NCBI GenBank assembly: GCA_933207985.1
Contig: OW240914.1
Span: forward strand, 286,767,117-286,831,116
Direction of reading: 5' to 3'
Length of the DNA stretch: 64,000 nucleotides
Origin: Pelobates cultripes
Taxonomy: Eukaryota > Chordata > Amphibia > Anura > Pelobatidae
The notes beneath the pieces were generated by a model that searched no databases, was not told where the DNA came from, and saw only the letters and a program-made list of their open reading frames with translations. Made by a program: the position numbers and the translations under genes. Positions 11,345 through 21,499 of the stretch are shown here, piece by piece (position 1 is the stretch's first letter; every line of letters starts with the position of its first letter).

Positions 11345-13139
11345 AGTTCAGATATCTGTAAGTCTAACTGCTGTGCAAACCTTGGAGCTCCAGCTCTAGG
11401 CGAGAAATTATCTATGACTTTGTATTAACAGAAGCAGAAGATTTCTTCCTATAGAGCAAAGCCTGCCTTTTGTACACTGAGAGCAGGAACTGGCCTCCTA
11501 GGTCCTACATGAGACACTATAAGCACCAAAATAATTCCAGCTTTTCTGAGAAAAGGCAGTGTTTACATAGCTTCATATGGACACCTATAATGTTCTAGAT
11601 ACGAGACTAGATAAGAATGAAATGAATAATTATCCAAGGTGTTTGGTTTTAAAACCATGTTTTGAGCTGAGTATGTGATGTATGTACCTGTTGATGTAAT
11701 TAATAATGTACAATAACACAGTGAACACTCATAATATATTTGTGTTAATATACGCAATTAACCAACCATAAGGTTAAGTCTCCCTGGGCTCTGAATCAGT
11801 ACTTTTGGAAAGCTCATTGAATAATGAGACATTATGATACATAATACTTCATGCTTTGTATGTAATTAAGTAAACCTATTTATCATCATAATCTTTGGGC
11901 AAATACTTTCTTGATACTTAACTGGAGCTGAGCCATTCTTGATTTTCGGGTACAGTTTTGTGCCTATTTGTCTCACTGGTTTCCATGGGAATTTCCTGCT
12001 TTAGAACAATTTTAAGTATAGAACACTCTGATAAATAACCCCCAATATCTCACTTCATCTTATTGATGCCTCCTGCAGAGTACACACTTTACATGTGAAA
12101 TCACTTTATTTTATATATTTTTATGTTCTTATGTTTCATATTATACGTTACATTTTGTGTTCTCCCACTTTTTTTTACCCACTTTACCTACTGAGTCTTA
12201 CCAGCAGTATAATTGTATTTAACTTGTTTTTCTCTTTTATGTATGTTATTTGGATTGTTTACATATAAGTACAGATTGTGATGCATTGTTTATGGCTTCA
12301 TTGAATTTCTATATTCAGAGTGTATCTAATTCAGATACTCAAGGAATTTAGGATGATGTGTGGGTGTTAAGTTACTGTAGATGTAAATGTATTTTGTAAA
12401 TTTCAATGATGTTGTTAAATAAGCATGATCACTCCAAGAAGTAGTTATTTTTTTTTTCCTTTTTGTTAAAAATCACTATATGGGAAAAAAAAATTGTGTC
12501 ATTTTTAACTCCCAATAAAAGCACCCCACAAAAAAAACATCCAAAATATTCTCTGCATTAAAAAAATAAGTATACTTATAGGCACTGCCTACTGTGACAA
12601 TTTCTGGAAACATAATATAATTCCCTGTGTCAAAAATACTCAGTCTGGTGGAAATTCACTAATGCTTCTCAGAAATTTAGACATAATATTTGCAGAAAAG
12701 ATGTGAAATTTCCTGTAAGGAAGAAAGAAAGATCTCACCCTTTCTTAGTACTCAGTTAAGTACATATGTATATATATATTTCTATAAAGTCTTAACAGGT
12801 GCACTAACAACAAGCTCCAAATCAATTATTTTTGAATTAGAATAAAAAAAACTTTAAAAAACTAAAAGCACAACAGTCTTGTAGCACATATGGAAACTTC
12901 CAGCTACTAAATTGCCATCTCTAAGTTCTCCATCTTTAAGTATTAATAAATCGCTCATCAGACATCTATTGACCCCTGCAAAGTGACTAATCCCCCTGCA
13001 TTGGAAGCAGAAAAGTGCTCCATCCCTCTGGCAGTGGATAGATAGGGTGGAATAAATATACAATATGGAACTCTAACTTATGGGGAATACAGAAAACTGC
13101 ACACAGACATGGACACCATGGCTGGATTTTATGTCAAGC
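11345..13139. other. AT-rich spacer, no gene seen
   Basis: Long AT-rich tract with A and T runs (12450, 12488, 12845) and no recognisable coding or repeat structure. Confidence 0.55.
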
Positions 13140-13770
13140 AGAGTCGACGGGCCATAGTTCCATGCATGGGCATCCGCAGGAATTTTTCTAGGGGGCATAA
13201 GGATAATGATGTCCATGTTTGGCCCCTTTTTGATGGTGTCATGAAGGGGAGGGGCATAGTCATTATCACATAAAGCCAGGGTAAATAGCGTTTTACAACT
13301 AAGGTGTCAGGAAAACATGCATGAATTCCTGACACTATAGTGTTCCTTTAATCAAATTAAAAGAACATTCTGGTCACCATAACAACTTCATCTAAATGAA
13401 AATGCTATGATGTCAGGAGGCCCCTGGGTGCTCTCTTTCCTTTAAGGGGTTAAACCTCTCTCAAATGGTTTAACTCCAAAGGCTTCCTCCACCTCCAGAT
13501 CTCCAGGTCACTCAGTGGTATTCGGCTTCTGAAACGGAGCATCAGGAAGTGCAGATTGACGTCAGGGATGGGTGCCACTGATTGGCTAGAGTCAGCTGAC
13601 ACTCTAAGTCAACCGCTAGTTCCTGGTTCATAAAAATGTTTTACTTTTTGTGAATGGGGAGCTACTGATTCGCTTAGAGTGCCAGCTGACCGCTCTAGCC
13701 AATCAGCGACACCCCTACCCAATGGCACTCTGTGCTTCCTGACACTCAGTAAATAAAAGACACATTAACA
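13140..13770. mobile_element. Two abutting miniature-element fragments
   Basis: The first ends in CTGACACTATAGTGTTCCTTTAA at about 13351, a terminal sequence of the GGAACACTATAGTG type. Directly after a shared TTAA-rich junction comes TTAAAAGAACATTCTGGTCACC, the start of a second one, whose body has the inverted pair GATTGGCTAGAGTCAGCTGAC (13580) and CAGCTGACCGCTCTAGCCAATC (13685). Non-coding. Exact limits are uncertain. Confidence 0.45.
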
Positions 13771-13876
13771 CATTTTACCTGGGCAGGTGAGAAGGTCCAA
13801 AGTTTCCCTGCCAGGTCCAGGTTCCAAAGCCTTATGATGTGGTGTCCAGAATAAAGTGTTTCTGGCTCAAATCTCC

Positions 13877-15239
13877 TTTTCTTCTTCTTCATTTGACATA
13901 GTCTTCGTATTCTTCTGACATTGTCTTCTCTCCTCCTTGGCTTCTTTTGCTCTTTTACCCTTCTGTTCCTTTTTCTTTCTGATCTCTTTGTGCTCCTTGC
14001 AGACCCATTCTCCTTCTCCTACTTTACCTTTGTGCTCCTTCTGCCCCTTCCAGCTCCTTTCTGCCCCTTCCTGTTCCTTGCTGTGCCTTCCTGCTCATTT
14101 CTGTTCCTTCTCTTTCCTGCTCCTTCGCCTGCTTTACCTTTCTGCTCATTGCTGTTCCTTTCTGCTTCTTCTCCTACTTTGTGTTCCTTCTGATTTTTTC
14201 TGCTCCTTTACCTTCCTGCTCCTTCTGTCCCTTTTTGCTCATTTCTATTCCTTACTGCTCCTTTTCCTACTTTACCTTTGCGCTCCAAGCAAAGCTCCTT
14301 TCTATTGCTTGCTGCCCTTTCCAGCTCCTTGCTGGCCCATTCTGCTCCTTCTTCTACTTTACCTTTGTGTTCCTTCTGATTATTTCTGCTCCTTTACCTT
14401 TGTGCTCCTTCTATCCCTTCCTGCCCATTCCTTCTCCTTGCAGACCCATCCTGCTGCTTGCTGACCCTTCCTGCTCCTGGCTGACGCTTCCTGCTTCTTG
14501 CTGCCCCTTCCTGCTTCATGCTGCCCCTTCCATCTCCTTTCTGCCCCTTCCTGTTCCTTGCTGTCCCTTTCTGCTCATTTCTGTTCCTTCTCTTTCCTGC
14601 TCCTTCTTCTTCTTTACCTTCCTGTTCATTGCTGTTCCTTTCTGCTTCTTCTCCTACTTTACCATTGTGTTCCTTCTGATTCTTTCTGCTACTTTACCTT
14701 CCTGCTCCTTCTGTCCCTTTCTGCTCATTTCTATTCCTTACTGCTCCTTTTCCTACTTTACCTTTGCGCTCCATCTACCCCTTCTAGCTCCTTTCTATTG
14801 CTTGCTGCCCTTTCCAGCTCCTTGCTGGCCCTTTCTGCTCCTTGCAGACCCTTCCTGTTGCTTGCTGACCATTCCTGCTCCTGGCTGACGCTTCCTGCTT
14901 CTTGCTGCCCATTCCTGCTTCATGCTGCCCATTCCTGCTCCTTGCAGACCCTTCAGGCTCCTTGCAGATCCTCACTGCTTCTTGTTGCCCTTCCTGATCC
15001 TTGCTGCCCCTTCCTGATCATTTTTTTCCCTTTCTGCTCCTTCTCCTACTTTACCTTTGCGCTCCTTCTGCACCTTCCAGCTCCTTCCTGCCCCTTTCTA
15101 CTCCATGCTGCCCTTTCCAGCTCATTGCTGGCCCTTTCTGCTCCTCTTTCTACTTTACCTTTGCGCTCCTTCTGTCCCTTCCTGCCCCTTGCAGACCATT
15201 TCCTTCTTCTTACAGAGCCTTCCTGCACCATGCTGACTT
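13877..15239 (+). repeat. Pyrimidine-rich minisatellite with about 480-bp higher-order period
   Basis: About 1.36 kb is composed almost wholly of C and T on the plus strand, built from decamer-like words CTGCTCCTTC, CTGCCCCTTC, CTTGCAGACC and CTACTTTACC. Larger blocks repeat: the stretch around 14062-14320 is matched by 14541-14800 with an offset of about 480-490 bases. The strand bias removes stop codons, so open frames of up to 260 codons arise in overlapping frames; they are Leu/Pro/Ser/Phe/Cys-rich artefacts. Mirror-symmetric homopyrimidine DNA of this kind can form triplex (H-DNA) structures. Confidence 0.85.
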
Positions 15240-15480
15240 TACTGTCTACTGGTTTAGAGAGAGGTAATGATATTTCCTAGTTCTTAGTTTAGAGCACGGT
15301 ATACACCTTAAAAAACTTAGAGTCTCCAATACTAGTTATGTAAGCTCAACTATTCTTGTGGAGACATGTGCACAGACTGTGTATCACACCTGCTCCTATC
15401 ATATGTTCAACAAATGTTTTCATGATTGCGTAGATTTCTTGTCTAATGTAAGTTTCTATTTCAACTAACATTCTACTACC

Positions 15481-15550
15481 ATAGAAACATAGAAACATAG
15501 AATGTGACGGCAGATAAGAACCATTCGGCCCATCTAGTCTGCCCAATTTT
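15481..15550 (-). repeat. LINE 3' tail with TTTCTATG microsatellite
   Basis: Minus-strand 3' end: GATGGGCCGAATGGTTCTTA, then three TTCTATG-type units. CR1-group LINEs characteristically end in a short family-specific repeat rather than poly-A; the unit is shared by the 36.3-kb and 53.7-kb copies. Confidence 0.8.
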
Positions 15551-15577
15551 CTAAAAAACTTTCATTAGTCCCTAGCC

Positions 15578-18386
15578 TTATCTTATAGTTAGGATAGCCT
15601 TATGCCTATCCCATGCATGCTTAAACTCCTTTACTGTGTTAACCTCTACCACTTCAGCTGGAAGGCTATTCCATGCATCCACTACCCTCTCAGTAAAGTA
15701 ATACTTCCTGATATTATTTTTAAACCTTTGTCCCTCTAATTTAAGACTATGTCCTCTTGTTGTGGTAGTTTTTCTTCTTTTAAATATAGTCTCCTCCTTT
15801 ACTGTGTTGATTCCCTTTATATATTTAAATGTTTCTATCATATCCCCCCTGTCTCGTCTTTCCTCCAAGCTATACATGTTAAGATCCTTTAACCTTTCCT
15901 GGTAAGTTTTATCCCGCAATCCATGAACCAGTTTAGTAGCCCTTCTCTGAACCCTCTCTAAGGTATCAATATCCTTCTGAAGATACGGTCTCCAGTACTG
16001 TGTACAATACTCCAAGTGAGGTCTCACCAGTGTTCTGTACAATGGCATGAGCACTTCCCTCTTTCTACTGCTAATACCTCTCCCTATACAACCAAGCATT
16101 CTGCTAGCATTTCCTGCTGCTCTATTACATTGTCTGCCTACCTTTAAGTCATCAGAAATAATCACCCCTAAATCCCTTTCCTCATATGTTGAGGTTAGAA
16201 CTCTATCAAATATTCTGTACTCTGCCCTTGGGTTTTTACGTCCAAGATGCATTATCTTGCACTTATCCACATTAAATGTCAGTTGCCACAATTCTGACCA
16301 TTTTTCTAGTTTACCTAAATCATTTGCCATTTGGCTTATCTCTCCTGGAACATCAACCCTGTTACATATCTTAGTATCATCAGCAAAAAGACATACCTTA
16401 CCATCAAGACCTTCTGCAATATCACTAATAAAATATTAAAGAGAATGGGTCCAAGTACAGATCCCTGAGGTACCCCACTGGTGACAAGTCCAAGCTTCGA
16501 ATATATTCCATTAACTACAACCCTCTGTTGCCTGTCACTCAGCCACTGCCTTACCCATTCAACAATATTGGAATCCAAACTTAAAGATTGCAGTTTATTG
16601 ATAAGCCTTCTATTGCAACAGTGTCAAAAGCCTTACTGAAATCTAGGTAAGCAATGTCTACTGCACCACCCTGATCTATAATTTTAGTTACCCAATCAAA
16701 AAATCAATAAGATTAGTTTGGCATGATCTCCCTGAAGTAAACCCATGTTGTCTCTGATCTTGAAATCATGTGTTTTTAGATGTTCAACAATCCTATCCTT
16801 TAACATGGTTTCCATCACTTTCCCCACTACTGAAGTAAGGCTTACTGGCCTATAGTTGCCCGACTCCTCCCTATTACCTTTCTTGTAAATGGGCACAACA
16901 TTCGCTAACTTCCAATCTTCTGGGACTACTCCTGTTAACAATGATTGGTTAAATAAATCTGTTAATGGTTTTGCTAGTACACCACTAAGCTCTTTTAATA
17001 GCTTTGGGTGTATTCCATCAGGTCCCATTGACTTATTTGTCTTTACTTTTGACAGTTGAAATAGAACCTCTTCCTCTGTAAACTCACGTGTAATAAATGA
17101 CTAATTTATCCTTTTTCTCAACTGAGGTCCCTTTCCTTCATTTTCATCTGTAAATACAGAACAAAAATATTCATTGAGGCAGTCAGCTAGACCTTTATCC
17201 TCTTCTACATACCTTCCTTCTTTTGTTTTTAATCTAACTAATCCTTGTTTTACTTTTCTTTTCTTATTTATGTATCTAAAAAATGTTTTATCCCCCTTTT
17301 TTACTGACTGTGCTATTTTCTCTTCTGTGTGTGATTTGGAAGCTCTTATAACTTGCTTAGCCTCTTTCTGCCTAATCTTATAGATCATTTTGTCTCCCTC
17401 ACTCTGGGTTTTTTTATAATTCCTAAATGCTAACTTTTTGTTTTTAACTATTTTGGCCACATCTGCGGAGTACCACAGTGGTTTCTTGAATTTTTTGCTT
17501 TTACTGACAAGCCTAATGCAATTTTCTGTTGCCTTCAATAGAGCAACTTTTAAATAATCCCATTTTTCTTGGACTCCATTTAAATTGCTCCAGTCTGATA
17601 ATGACTCCTCTACCGATATTCTAATTTTAGAAAAGTCTGTTTTTCTAAAGTCTAAAAACTTTTGTTTTTGTGTGGTGTGACTCAGTCACTGTTCTTATAT
17701 TAAACCACACTGACTGATGATCGCTGGAGCCAGAAATTTCACCTATAGTAACATCTGATACCAAATCTCCATTTGTTAACACTAAATCTAGTATGGCCTC
17801 TTTACGAGTTGGCTCCTCAACAACTTGTTTTAGAGACAATCCCAGTAGGGAGTTTAGAATATTTGTGCTCCTGGCACAAGTAGCTAATTTTGTTTTCCAA
17901 TTTACATCAGGAAGATTAAAGTCACCCATGATGATAACTTCCCCTTCATTGTCATTTTAGCTATTTCCTCAACTAGTAGATTATCTAACTCTTCAATTTG
18001 TCCTGGGGGCCTATAAATCACACCTACACGAGTTACTGTGTGATTACCAAATTCTAACGTAGCCCAAACGGACTCTATGTTTGCCTCACTAACTTTTATT
18101 AGGCTAGATTTTATGCTATCCTTCACATACAAGGCCACCCCTCCCCTTTCTTGCCTTCCCTATCTTTCCTATATAAAGAGTACCCTGGTATTGCTATGTC
18201 CCAGTCATTTTTCTCATTATACCATGTCTCAGTAACAGCGACTAAATCTACACTATCAGTTGCCATTATTGCCACAAGTTCATGGATCTTATTCCCTAAA
18301 CTGCGAGCATTTGTAGACATGACTCTAAGCTTATCATTTTTTAACACACTTGCTACAGGCACCTTCTGTCCTTGTTTTGGGGACAA
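15578..18386 (-). pseudogene. CR1-like LINE ORF2: endonuclease plus reverse transcriptase, frameshifted
   Basis: Translation starts near 18386 (MSPKQGQK). The N-terminal third is an APE-type endonuclease: STNARSLGNK, AVTETWYN, a GDFNLPDVNW block at about 17.9 kb and a GSSDHQSVWF block at 17.7 kb carrying the Asp-His pair. The RT follows with GPDGIHPKLLKEL, NYRPVSLTSVVGK, SGVPQGSVLGPILFN and a LFADDTK catalytic box near 16380. The last 250 codons (16330-15578) are the intact C-terminal domain (YCTQYWRPYLQKDIDTLERV). At least six frame changes split the reading frame, for example at 18.13, 17.9, 17.6, 17.05 and 16.43 kb, so no full protein is made. Confidence 0.85.
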
Positions 18387-18570
18387 TTGGATTGATGTTT
18401 TATCACCCTTTTGCCCCCCCCTCCTAGTTTAAATACATCCTAGCAAAACCTCTGAACTGCTCACTGAGAACATTTGTTCCCTTTTGAGAAAGATTCAAAC
18501 CATCTTTTTTGTACAGCTTATCTCCATTCCAAACAGAGCTACCATGAGAAATAAAGCCAAATCCTTGCTC

Positions 18571-18666
18571 CCAAAAAATAAAAATAGGTGCGCTGTATCT
18601 TTAAATGTTAAAAAGTGCAAATAGTGCAATAATATGTGCAAATATTTTGTGCAAAAACACAGAGTG
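18571..18666 (+). repeat. Left 96-bp inverted repeat of the Penelope-like insertion
   Basis: Pairs with 19907-20002 at near identity (AGGTGCGCTGTATCTTTAAA, GTGCAAATATTTTGTGCAAA). Its inner part duplicates the beginning of the Penelope endonuclease frame, so the 3' end of the insert carries an inverted copy of internal sequence. Two bases overlap the target duplication. Confidence 0.85.
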
Positions 18667-19190
18667 TGTATACAATCACATTCAATGTGACATAAGTGCA
18701 AAATGCAAATGTGATAGTGTAAAAATTCAATATCCAAGACAAATAACTTACAAGGGAAATATATGTCTCCTTAAATTCTCCAAATCACATGAGAACATAT
18801 GTAAAAAGAGATAAAAAATGGAGAAACATAGTATAATATTGTTTTACATAAATATAAAGACCAGCAAATACAATTAGGAATATCACTCACAAAAAAAGAG
18901 CAGTAAAAGCCTGCTCAAACTGATCCAGCTTTAAATCCAAAAACCAGGACTTCAATGTTGGTGTAAATAGGCAGGACACCAGCTTCCAAAATTAAAAACA
19001 GCTTTATTGAAAATAAATAGAATCCACACTCTCCGTTTCCATATAGCAGCCAAATAACCTTTTGCCAGTGCTGTATTGTGTATATCTACCAGTCCCTGGT
19101 AACTTTCGGTATTACAGGCTTCACTTCCTGGAACTCGGAGTTTCGTCCGGTCACGTGATGGCGTGATGACGTAATCGACGTGATGACGCG

Positions 19191-19213
19191 TTTCGCCCAA
19201 TCGGCTTCCTCAG
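19191..19213 (-). ncRNA. Candidate hammerhead ribozyme core of the Penelope-like element
   Basis: The minus strand reads CTGAGGA, then AGCC-GATT-GGGC, then GAAA and CGCGTC. This is the CUGANGA / stem II / GAAA order of a hammerhead. Stem II pairs best as GCC/GGC with one extra A, so the fold is imperfect, and stems I and III are not certain. Penelope-like elements are known to carry hammerhead motifs in their terminal repeats, which supports the call. Confidence 0.45.
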
Positions 19214-19726
19214 ATCACATCCTGATGTAGCTAGTCCTGCCTTTTTTAAAGCCCATACATGGGCGTGGTTTGTGTCAATCATTATAGAAACTCCCCATAA
19301 ACTAATTAGGGGTAGATCTTGTAAATGTCTATGTTGAGAAAGTCCATGACATATGAAACAACAAGAAAAACAAGAAAAACAAGTATAGCAAAAAGCTAAT
19401 CTTCTAATTAAAAGATAACTCATCCAAATGACTCATAGAACAGCAGTAGATAATAGTAATAATAATAATAGCACATAGACACTTCTTGTTAGCATCTTAG
19501 TATAATTCCACAAGAAGAAGAATATGTATATATATATATATATACACACACATAAAGGGTCATATATATATATATATATGAAAAAAAGGGATATACATAC
19601 ACATATAAGTCATATATATATTTTATATATAAAATTTATATAAAAAACTAGGTAAAAAAAGTGAGTTAATAATCTTTAAAAATTCTAAAAAATCTAAAAG
19701 ACAGCACAAGAGAAAAAAAGGGTCGT

Positions 19727-19939
19727 TTAGAAAAAGTTGTACAAATCGAATTCAATATTGAGGCCCTTAGGTTCAAGGGTATTTAATGTATGAACCCATT
19801 TCATCTCTTCTTTTCCCAAATGTTGAATAAAATTTCCTCCTCGCCATGATTTCTTAACTAATTGAATCCCTAAAAATGTAAGGCCACTAGGATCGCTATT
19901 ATGGTGCACTCTGTGTTTTTGCACAAAATATTTGCACAT
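19727..19939 (-). pseudogene. Penelope-like protein, C-terminal fragment
   Basis: Seventy codons containing HRVHHNSDPSGLTFLGI, RGGN and WVHTLNTLEPKGLN. These words match the region downstream of the GIY-YIG endonuclease in Penelope-like elements (H-x2-HNSDP, RGGD, L-TL-P-GLN). The frame begins inside the inverted repeat and ends with a stop at 19727. The RT and the catalytic GIY-YIG motif itself are absent from this copy. Confidence 0.7.
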
Positions 19940-20002
19940 ATTATTGCACTATTTGCACTTTTTAACATTTAAAGATACAGCGCACCTATTTTTATTTTTT
20001 GG
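19907..20002 (-). repeat. Right 96-bp inverted repeat of the Penelope-like insertion
   Basis: Reverse complement of 18571-18666. A further 116 bp (20003-20118) before the target duplication has no partner on the left. Confidence 0.85.
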
Positions 20003-20515
20003 ATTTTATGTATGGTGTTTTATGAGCTTGTACACTTTTAGGTGCTGCTACACTTTCATTATCTTTATATTTTATGTTAGCACTTTCAGCGCCTTTATTG
20101 CTTGTTTGTTCTTTTAGTAAATCCTTGCTCCCGACACCATTCACCAAGCCACAAGTTAAAGTCCCTAATACACATCCGCCTGTCGTTCTGAGTGTTATGC
20201 ACAGGCAGAACTTCAGAGAATGACAGTGTGGAAGCAACCTGCCGTATATCATTGGCAAAAACACTAAAAACTTCCTTAACCTCTGAAACCTCATTGCAAG
20301 CCAAGTCATTTGTCCCGTAGATGGACAAGTACATCCAATTCCCCTTCCTGCTTTGCTTGCTTAACAATATTACAGATACGTCTCCTGTCTCTGTGAGCAG
20401 TAGCTCCGGGAAGACACCTCACAAGACCACCATTGTCTATCTCCACACCTCTTATAATGGAATCACCCAACAACAACTGCTTTCTATTAGGCCTCACCAT
20501 AGTCTCCAAGCCGGT

Positions 20516-20840
20516 CTCCACAACACCACTAGTCTCAGTGCCTCTCTCCACAACACCACTAGCCTCAGTGCCTCTCTCCACAACACCACTAGCCTCAGTG
20601 CCTCTCTCCACAACACCACTAGTCTAGTGCCTCTCCTCACAACACCACTAGCCTCAGTGCCTCTCTCCACAACACCACTAGCCTCAGTGCCTCTCTCCAC
20701 AACACCACTAGCCTCAGTGCCTCTCTCCACAACACCACCACTAGCCTCAGTGCCTCTCTCCACAACACCACTAGCCTCAGTGCCTCTCTCCACAACACCA
20801 CTAGCCTCAGTGCCTCTCTCTACAACACCATTACACTCTG
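20516..20840 (-). repeat. 30-bp coding minisatellite inside LINE ORF1
   Basis: About ten and a half copies of a 30-bp unit (plus strand CCACAACACCACTAGCCTCA GTGCCTCTCT), encoding the decapeptide SGVVERGTEA on the minus strand. Because the unit is divisible by three, copy-number change keeps the frame. One copy near 20745 has an in-frame CAC insertion; the copy at 20612-20640 has compensating single-base changes that disturb the frame. Confidence 0.9.
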
Positions 20841-21060
20841 AAAGTGCAGAAAATGAATTATGAAGAGCAACAGACTGTGCAAAATGCCTTTTATCCACAA
20901 CCGACCATCCGTCGGGCCTGAGCAAATCAATACTTTGCAATTCTACATTATACTGGTTGAGATCCATAACTGATATAAGCTGAAACATTGCACCTTTTCC
21001 AGTTGAACCTATTACCAAAAACAACATTGTATCCACTATCTAATTTTGGGAAACATACAA

Positions 21061-21307
21061 TGAAAATGTAAGTGATAATGTGTAACTCAACTCAAAGCAC
21101 AAACAGTTCGTTATTCCATACAACTAAACACTGTGAGATAAGTGTGTACAATATTGATAAAATGTTTTAATTAAAAAAATATATAATAAAAAAGTGTGGT
21201 GTTTCCACTAAACCATGAATCATGACTTACTGCCAAGGTCATTTTTTCCAGCTGAGCTATTTTATCACAAAATTTCCTTTCCTCTATTAGTTTTCTACAT
21301 TTTAACA
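21061..21307. other. Junction between two LINEs, unassigned
   Basis: AT-rich sequence that may hold the 5' end of the CR1-like LINE and the target site of the L1-like LINE. No duplication pair was found. Confidence 0.4.
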
Positions 21308-21499
21308 GGTTTTTTAATTTTTTTATTTGCAATTTATAAGGTACAATTACAGGTTATACGTTTTACATTAAATATCATATTACAGAGACAGTGGATTCCG
21401 TATGCACAAACATATTAATTGCAATCAAAGAGGTTGTACAGTTTCCAATTTAACAATTCACAAGTAACATGTTACTCTTATGATAATGTTAACCTAAAG

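Larger units (their letters stand above)
18573..20118 (-). mobile_element. Penelope-like element nested in the LINE, 14-bp TSD
   Basis: AAATCCTTGCTCCC occurs at 18559-18572 and 20119-20132; removing the interval rejoins the LINE esterase frame exactly, so this is a true insertion. On the minus strand a 70-codon frame (19727-19939) is the C-terminal part of a Penelope protein. Downstream lie AT microsatellites (19526-19582), a hammerhead-like core (19191-19213) and a 3' region ending in an inverted copy of the 5' part. Most of the RT is missing, so it is 5'-truncated. Inverted terminal organisation is common in Penelope-like elements. Confidence 0.8.
18424..21036 (-). pseudogene. CR1-like LINE ORF1 with GDSL/SGNH esterase domain, split by insertion
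   Basis: The frame starts near 21036, runs through a repeated SGVVERGTEA segment, then the esterase: LLGDSIIRG (nucleophile Ser block), CLPGA, GTNDL (oxyanion Asn block) and, beyond the insertion at 18573-20118, KDGLNLSQKG and the stop at 18424-18426. In SGNH enzymes the last block is normally DxxH; here the His position reads Asn (codon AAT at about 18495). There is a frameshift at GTNDL and another inside the repeat. ORF1 esterases of CR1/L2 LINEs are thought to act in the retrotransposition particle, possibly on membranes. Whether Asn is a private mutation or a family feature cannot be told from one copy. Confidence 0.8.
15481..21060 (-). mobile_element. CR1-like LINE retrotransposon, nearly full length, nested insertion
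   Basis: Minus-strand element with ORF1 (esterase) near 21.0-18.4 kb, ORF2 (endonuclease, reverse transcriptase) at 18.4-15.6 kb and a short 3' tail. The order and the domain set match CR1/L2-group LINEs. The tail reads CCGAATGGTTCTTATCTGCC then repeats of TTTCTATG at 15481-15500; the same tail occurs at 36.3 kb and 53.7 kb. A Penelope-like element of about 1.55 kb (18573-20118) interrupts ORF1. Frameshifts make this copy inactive, but long intact stretches suggest it is not very old. The 5' end is uncertain (between 21040 and 21230). Confidence 0.85.

Noticed and set aside
13921..15280. Long overlapping open frames (up to 260 codons) on the plus strand
   Set aside because: They lie in a C/T-only minisatellite that lacks stop codons in all frames; composition is Leu/Pro/Ser/Cys/Phe only and three frames are open together.
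16047..16439. 130-codon plus-strand frame
   Set aside because: Antisense shadow of the reverse-transcriptase ORF of the CR1-like LINE.
20321..20863. 180-codon Thr/Pro/Ser-rich frame on the plus strand
   Set aside because: Antisense shadow of the 30-bp minisatellite in LINE ORF1.
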